Positions 59,501-64,000 of a DNA stretch of 64,000 nt are shown in pieces; the stretch's first letter is position 1; each line of letters begins with the position of its first letter. The stretch comes from Clonostachys chloroleuca. Its lineage: Eukaryota; Ascomycota; Sordariomycetes; Hypocreales; Bionectriaceae. A model generated the notes under the pieces. The model did not search any database. It worked only from the letters and a program-made list of their open reading frames with translations, and was not told where the DNA came from. Location: NCBI GenBank assembly GCA_037952775.1, contig JBANAY010000003.1, forward strand, positions 36,146,001 through 36,210,000, in the 5' to 3' direction. The translations under genes were made by a program, and so were the position numbers.

Positions 59501-60303
59501 TGTTCGGGGTGGCCTAAGACTTGCGGTAAGCATGAGTACGGCGAGGCAATCTCTAGGCAGGAGTTCCCCACCTCCGGCGTGGATCGGGGCATCGCCGGGC
59601 TTTCAAGCAGGCGTTTACATAAATCCTCAAGGCTTTCAAAACGTGTCTCAAATCCAGATAGGGTTTTGTGCATGTCTTTGATGGGGTTACCGATGGCCGA
59701 GACTTCGGATTGGACCATCAGAAGATCGGTAGACATGGCATGAGAGGCTGCCTCAAGCGTAACTAATTTCTCAGTGCTCAACTGTGATATAGAACTAAAA
59801 AGAAGTTTGTTTAAAAACTAATCGCAAAGGATGGGGACCTCAATGTTTACTTACAGACCTAGAGTCTGCAACGCCAGTTGAAGTGCCGCGTTAATGTGCC
59901 CTAGTCTCGTCCCTAGTTGTTCGAGCTTCGGACGACTGAACGGATACATCAGCTTTTTGCCTTGAGTCTTGAGTTTGCTTTGCCGGCGAGGCAGCGATGG
60001 ATCGCCGATGGTAAGCTCCGTGATGAGATCCTCTAAAGCCTTCAGCTCCTTCATCGATGTATCCAGGCATTCTCGCACTACTTGGGCAGCCGCTTGATGA
60101 TCTCCCTGCAACTGAAGCCGGGAGAGCGAGGCCTCGACAACTTGAAGGGTCTTTCGTAATGTATCATTTTTCTGTCTAACAGATGCAATATACTGGTCGC
60201 GAGAATGAAGAGCGTCGATGTATTCCGTGATCCCCCCAGTCACTCTAAGACCCAGAGATACAACGGCAACGGCCGAGCCGGCGACGGAAATGGGGTTCGC
60301 CAT
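56527..60303 (-). CDS. Large ankyrin protein with fungal STAND-type N-terminal domain, frame-disrupted
   Basis: Proposed model complement(join(56527..58162,58222..58643,58786..59513,59572..59794,59855..60303)), ~1152 aa if one base is added at the C5 run 57074-57078. Residues 1-150 (ISVAGSAVAVVSLGLRVTGG...) resemble the helical N-terminal domain of fungal STAND/NLR-like proteins. Next comes a coiled stretch, then a conserved block (RFSCLCRHLQ, WGTINVSVE, HLPGCPAAQ, SGAGGWSLS, ILRLFQAKKASPRAVDNHNRSLVY), and ankyrin-like sequence including FGYNPLHLAADKPQFLRLLAKAADARI. The C-terminal region has GCTPITSFLK and LRYLTFEILGIHHCCC. No NACHT or NB-ARC is present. The exon 3/4 join (donor TG|GTATTG, acceptor TTAAAAG) is weak. 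Others are sound. It may be a damaged gene or a sequence error. Confidence 0.65.
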
Positions 60304-61194
60304 AGTAGAGGAAGCATTTGTGTCTAAATAAAAAATCCAAGTTGGTGTAAATCGAAGAAATGTCGAAGGAGAAAAGGACTCTTGTACAGGTGCCTCAAGT
60401 TGATGTCATGCAGGGGCAGTTAAGCGCCGTGGTGGGTGACATTGAAATGGAAGCGCCAAACGACAGGGCCCATTACGAGCATCAGGCCTATGAAATATTA
60501 GAAAATTATATAATAAAAAGCAGTTGAATTCGTAAATTTATAATAAATGAATGATAGAGTCATCTATTTATCAATTTGCTGACGCGCCGATATGATAGAT
60601 AATTGGGTGCGAGAATAGGACTTCAAGGAGCAGAACCGCATGATCCATGCCTGTCCATTTTTGGCGCCGCATCCTTGTTTCCTGCAGCACAGCGCGTAAC
60701 GTAATGTGCGGCTATGCTCGTACAAAGGAATAAGAAATCCAGGATTATCTCAAAAAGAAGACTCTTTGTCGGTTGTAGCCATTCCCGAGACATATCTTAC
60801 CTGGCTCCTTGGGTGTGGGTTTCTCTCATTTGACTACCCAAGGTTGGTGACTAGCTTATGCAGATTGGAGCCGGATTGCTACTCAGATTACTGGCAATAA
60901 TTGATGTCTTTTTCTAAATTAAAAAAAGTCTCAGATTGTGAGCGCTGAAAAAGAGACAAAATTCCCAGATGCCATATATTTTGCCATCTCTAAGTACCTT
61001 GCCTACCTAGTTATCAGGCGAGTCTGACACCGCGGTCCGTGCGGGGAATCCGGGGTTCATATGGAGGATTAATTAATAAGAATAAGAGCCTCGGCACTCT
61101 CCAATACGGTTCGACTAGACTCCTTCTTCTCTCACCAAAGGGCAATAACAAACTGAGCACACTGAATCCGAAGAGAAGCAGATAACCGCTGACC
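60304..61194. other. Divergent intergenic region
   Basis: 890 bp between the ankyrin gene start (-) and the thioesterase start (+). AT-rich at 60480-60600. An ORF at 60706-60900 has no feature. Nothing else seen. Confidence 0.45.
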
Positions 61195-61830
61195 ATGTCT
61201 GCCTTCGGAAATCGCATGATCTGTCCAGCCTTGAACTGGATCCCTGCTCACGCGCCCCCAGATCTTTTCTCGTCAGCACTCGCCCATTTTCAGGGAGTGC
61301 CTTGGACAGCGGCACTTCTATCCAAACCAAACGTCATCCCTTTCATCCCCAATTGCCGCAACCCATCGACACCTGATCTTGATCAGTTTCTCGGCAATAC
61401 ACTCCGTACAGATAATGCTCTGCGCCACATGCTCTGCTTCTTCGAGAAGGATGAGCATTTCGCGGACCCAAATAAGCCGATCACCAAGCTCACTACTCTT
61501 CTCAGTCTCGGCCCAGGGCTCTCTGGTGTACCACATGTCCTTCACGGCGGTATGACCATGTCTATGGCCGATGAGGCTATGGGCGCTCTTACAGAGCTCA
61601 ACGCAGAGCTGGCCAAGCAGGGGGAAGCATTTCAAACGGGCAGCGTCACTGGGACACTTGAAATCAAGTTCCTGCGTGCCATTCCTATCGGGACAGACAT
61701 CGTGGCGACGGCGTGGATAGAGTCGGTGGAGCGCCGGAAGACTACAATCAAATGTGAATTTAGGGATGAGGATGGTGAGGAGCTTGCTCGGTGCCAGAGC
61801 ATTTGGGTTGCCGTGAAAAGTAATCTATAA
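61195..61830 (+). CDS. Hotdog-fold thioesterase superfamily protein
   Basis: Single exon, 211 aa. The core has VPHVLHGGMTMSMADEAMG (~119-137), the HGG..(M/A)..DE signature of PaaI/4HBT-type hotdog thioesterases, in which the Gly-rich turn and acidic residue bind and hydrolyse acyl-CoA. It is followed by GTLEIKFLRAIPIGTDIVATAWIE, the strand pair closing the hotdog, and by EELARCQSIWVAV. The first ~75 residues form a lineage-typical extension. No obvious presequence or PTS1. Substrate unknown. Confidence 0.87.
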   Translation: MSAFGNRMICPALNWIPAHAPPDLFSSALAHFQGVPWTAALLSKPNVIPFIPNCRNPSTPDLDQFLGNTLRTDNALRHMLCFFEKDEHFADPNKPITKLTTLLSLGPGLSGVPHVLHGGMTMSMADEAMGALTELNAELAKQGEAFQTGSVTGTLEIKFLRAIPIGTDIVATAWIESVERRKTTIKCEFRDEDGEELARCQSIWVAVKSNL

Positions 61831-62078
61831 AGTCCAAATGAGTCATCAAGAATATCCAATTTTAGACACTTGGAAAGCTTTTATTGCCTAGACTATGGAA
61901 AGGGGAAATTAGGTGGTATCGTCGGAAGTAGGTATCTTGGTCATGAGCATTCATTATATTAGAGCGGCCGTCACGGGGTGATCTTCTCCCACCAGAAGCG
62001 AGCATCCCAAACTTTGTCCCAATGATTTGATATCAAGGGTGTTAATCCTTGCAACTCGAAGCGGGACCTTCTCCATGT

Positions 62079-64000
62079 TTAACTATTCTCGCCGTTCGCT
62101 GCCTTGGGAACGGCGCCAGTCCCATGTCTCGGCATGTATCGCTTGAAAGCCTGCTTCGCCAAGGCAGGGTTTTCCACCGCTGCTAGTGCAGCCTCGCGCT
62201 TGCTCGGCTGTCCTGACTCCCAATTCTCGCGATCATCCAGGTCGCTCACAGCCGAGCTAAGACTGCTATCGCTAACGTTCATCACAACATTCATGATTCG
62301 ACCCGATTGCTTCTTCGCATTGCGTCGGGCCTCTTTAATTGCTTGCAGTTCCTCATCATCGCTAGATTTGGTAGTTATTTTCAAGCCTGGCAGATTTTCC
62401 TCCAGAAATTGTTGCAAGTCAGGCAGAATGCGCTTGTCGGGGCGATAGGTTCCGGAGTCGTTATCGATAACCAACTCGTACTGGGACACGTCTCGCACAG
62501 GTGAAGGTCTTCGTGAACTGGTACTGGGCCGTGGAACATCAATCCTGTCCTCTTCATGTAACCTTGGTTCCTCTCGGTGGCTGTGACGAAGCTTTTGGAC
62601 GAAGAATTCGCCCGAGCAGGCCACATACGTTGCCACGTTGGAATGCATGGTGTGTTTGCTGAGCATGTCGATTCCGAATTCATGGCCGGTTTCGGTGAAA
62701 CGCATTAAGGCGTCTAGAGTGATCACGTAGGTAAAGATCCGATTGCCTTCGCCGAACTGTGCGAATTTCAACAGCTGCATCGCTGCCTCTTCCGAGCGGG
62801 CCTCGAATGCACCATACTCGGTAGATGAATCAAAATTATACACTCTGCGGTGCTGCTTGTGCAAAGCGGCGTTAAGAATCTTGCCGCGGAGACCCTTTGA
62901 CATGAACATGGAGCTGATAATCGGCCGAAACTCTACATAGCGATGATACAGCCGCGACGGAACTGGTCCCTGAAGCTGCATTTCAACGGCTTGGAAACTA
63001 TAGGCATTATTCAGTAAATAGATTGTGGGAACAGTCACCCAGAATGTGTACTCACTCGTATTTCTCTGTCTTCCTTTCGGTCTTCTTTGGTGTCGGTTGC
63101 TCTCCCTCACCACCCCGGTTCTCATCATCTTCAACATCAACTTTTGTACCAACAAGGCGACCAATCATAGGACTGAAGTGTCTAAAGTAGGTGGTAGGGC
63201 CGAGAGTGCACATCTGAGCATAGGGAGGATCTGACTTGCCCAGGATCTCAATGCTGATCCAGAGATGGGGCGTCATATGAAAATTATGGGTGAGAATGCC
63301 AGTGATGCCTTTGAATAAGAAGGCTCGTTTGCTGATCATGTGGCGCTTTGCTTGGAACTCCTTTCCTGGTAACGGGATGGGGTCCCCTTGATCCTCAATT
63401 TTTGGGACCTTGATGGTGACATTGCCCAATCTGTCATCACTATCGGGGTAATCCTCATCATAGATTCGGCACTTGAGTTGGAAGCCTGTAGGAGGAACAT
63501 TTGCGACAATCCACTCGTCTTCCCACTCAGGCTCAGTTGTCCTTCTAAGGGTGCGTGTCCGGTGAGTTAAGTCGGGGTCCTCCTTGTGTCGTTTGGGGCT
63601 TGAAGTCTTCAAGGTAGCCACAAGGAACGGGTCTGAGGACATGGATGAGAGATCCGACGGGGGCAAATTTGATGCCCGGTGAAAGATAAATTTGAGTGTA
63701 TAGCCTTGGGGAACGTTGGGGAGTGGAGTATCATCATATCCACCAGGAGGACCTCTGTGGGTGAGCGCCCGGAGAGGGCGGCCGAATGTATGGGTTTTGC
63801 GCGGCGCTGGCTTACCGTCACCGCCATTGGTATTGCCGTTGGCGAATGCGACCTTCTCGTTGCTGGGCCCGTTGGAGGGCCCATTGGAAGTAGCTGGTTC
63901 AGGGGCAGAGACCTGCTCGGCTGGCGACTCATCGGTGCCGTTTGTGCCGTTTGCGCCGTTTGCGCCGTTTGCGCCGTTTATGGCATTGTTTTGCTCCGCC
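62079..64000 (-). CDS. C2-domain protein, partial at the right edge
   Basis: Model complement(join(62079..62997,63056..>64000)), at least 620 aa, 5' end beyond the window. The visible N-terminal part is low complexity with NGA/NGT repeats (see repeat), then a Pro/Arg linker. A C2 domain follows from about GYTLKFIFHRASNLPPSDL, including SSDPFLVATLK, EPEWEDEWIVANVP and DEDYPDSDDRLGNVTI, the acidic residues expected to bind Ca2+/phospholipid. The middle (TTYFRHFSPMIGRLVG, ...RLYHRYVEFRPIISSMF, KHTMHSNVATYVACSGEFFVQ) is a conserved fungal region of unknown fold. The C-terminus is acidic/serine-rich. Likely a membrane-associated cytosolic protein; function unknown. Confidence 0.8.
63935..63979 (-). 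repeat. In-frame 9-bp repeat (Asn-Gly-Ala/Thr)5
   Basis: Five copies of G(C/T)GCCGTTT on plus, read on minus as AACGGCGCA/AACGGCACA, within the C2-domain gene. The 9-bp unit keeps frame. Confidence 0.9.

Overview
The window is nuclear DNA from a filamentous ascomycete. Genes are compact and carry short spliceosomal introns, mostly 55-95 nt, with GTRNGT donors and a CTAAC/CTGAC-type branch point close to the AG. The gene set is typical of Pezizomycotina, and the intron style together with the 2EXR and ankyrin families suggests Sordariomycetes, possibly Hypocreales. The taxonomic placement is inference. I assigned 25 protein-coding loci, most with exon borders worked out by frame and splice-site matching. 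I recognised no tRNA, rRNA, CRISPR or intact transposon.

Layout. 0-16 kb: HAD-type phosphatase (-), mitochondrial inner-membrane SHE9/MDM33 (+), protein kinase C PKC1 (+), a small secreted Cys-rich protein (+), mitochondrial acyl-CoA dehydrogenase (-) divergent from mitochondrial ribosomal protein uS12m (+), and a KRE2/MNT1 mannosyltransferase (-). 16-19.6 kb: no gene seen. 19.6-36 kb: a dense housekeeping block with a METTL27-like methyltransferase, PAT1, RNA polymerase III subunit RPC37, LCP5, TM9 protein EMP70/TMN2, MED4, QCR10 (six exons, two of them tiny) and ALG10. 36-42 kb: a conserved hypothetical gene, a CON-10-like stress/conidiation gene, a field of decayed tandem repeats and a 2EXR-domain gene. 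42.8-56.3 kb: an accessory-looking stretch with a serine beta-lactamase-like hydrolase, a CRYL1/carnitine-dehydrogenase-like oxidoreductase, a METTL7-like methyltransferase, a DHA2-type MFS transporter, a 4.2 kb gene-free block and a cytochrome P450. 56.5-64 kb: a large ankyrin protein with a fungal STAND-type N-terminal region, a hotdog thioesterase, and a C2-domain protein running off the right edge.

How the genes relate. The left and middle parts are unrelated housekeeping functions: cell-wall signalling and mannosylation/N-glycosylation (PKC1, KRE2, ALG10), mitochondria (SHE9, uS12m, acyl-CoA dehydrogenase, QCR10), and transcription/RNA turnover (PAT1, RPC37, LCP5, MED4). The right part has the enzyme mix of a small catabolic or specialised-metabolism neighbourhood but no backbone synthase.

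Most notable observations: three genes (PAT1, MED4, ankyrin protein) each need exactly one extra base, each time inside a G/C homopolymer, to read through. This points to systematic homopolymer under-calling unless reads show otherwise. QCR10 has a 12-nt first and a 9-nt last coding exon. The P450 uses a GC-AG intron. A degenerate 44-bp minisatellite and two larger tandem repeats lie 3' of the 2EXR gene. A short interstitial TTAGGG tract sits in the loop of an inverted repeat. I did not find a convincing new multi-gene system.
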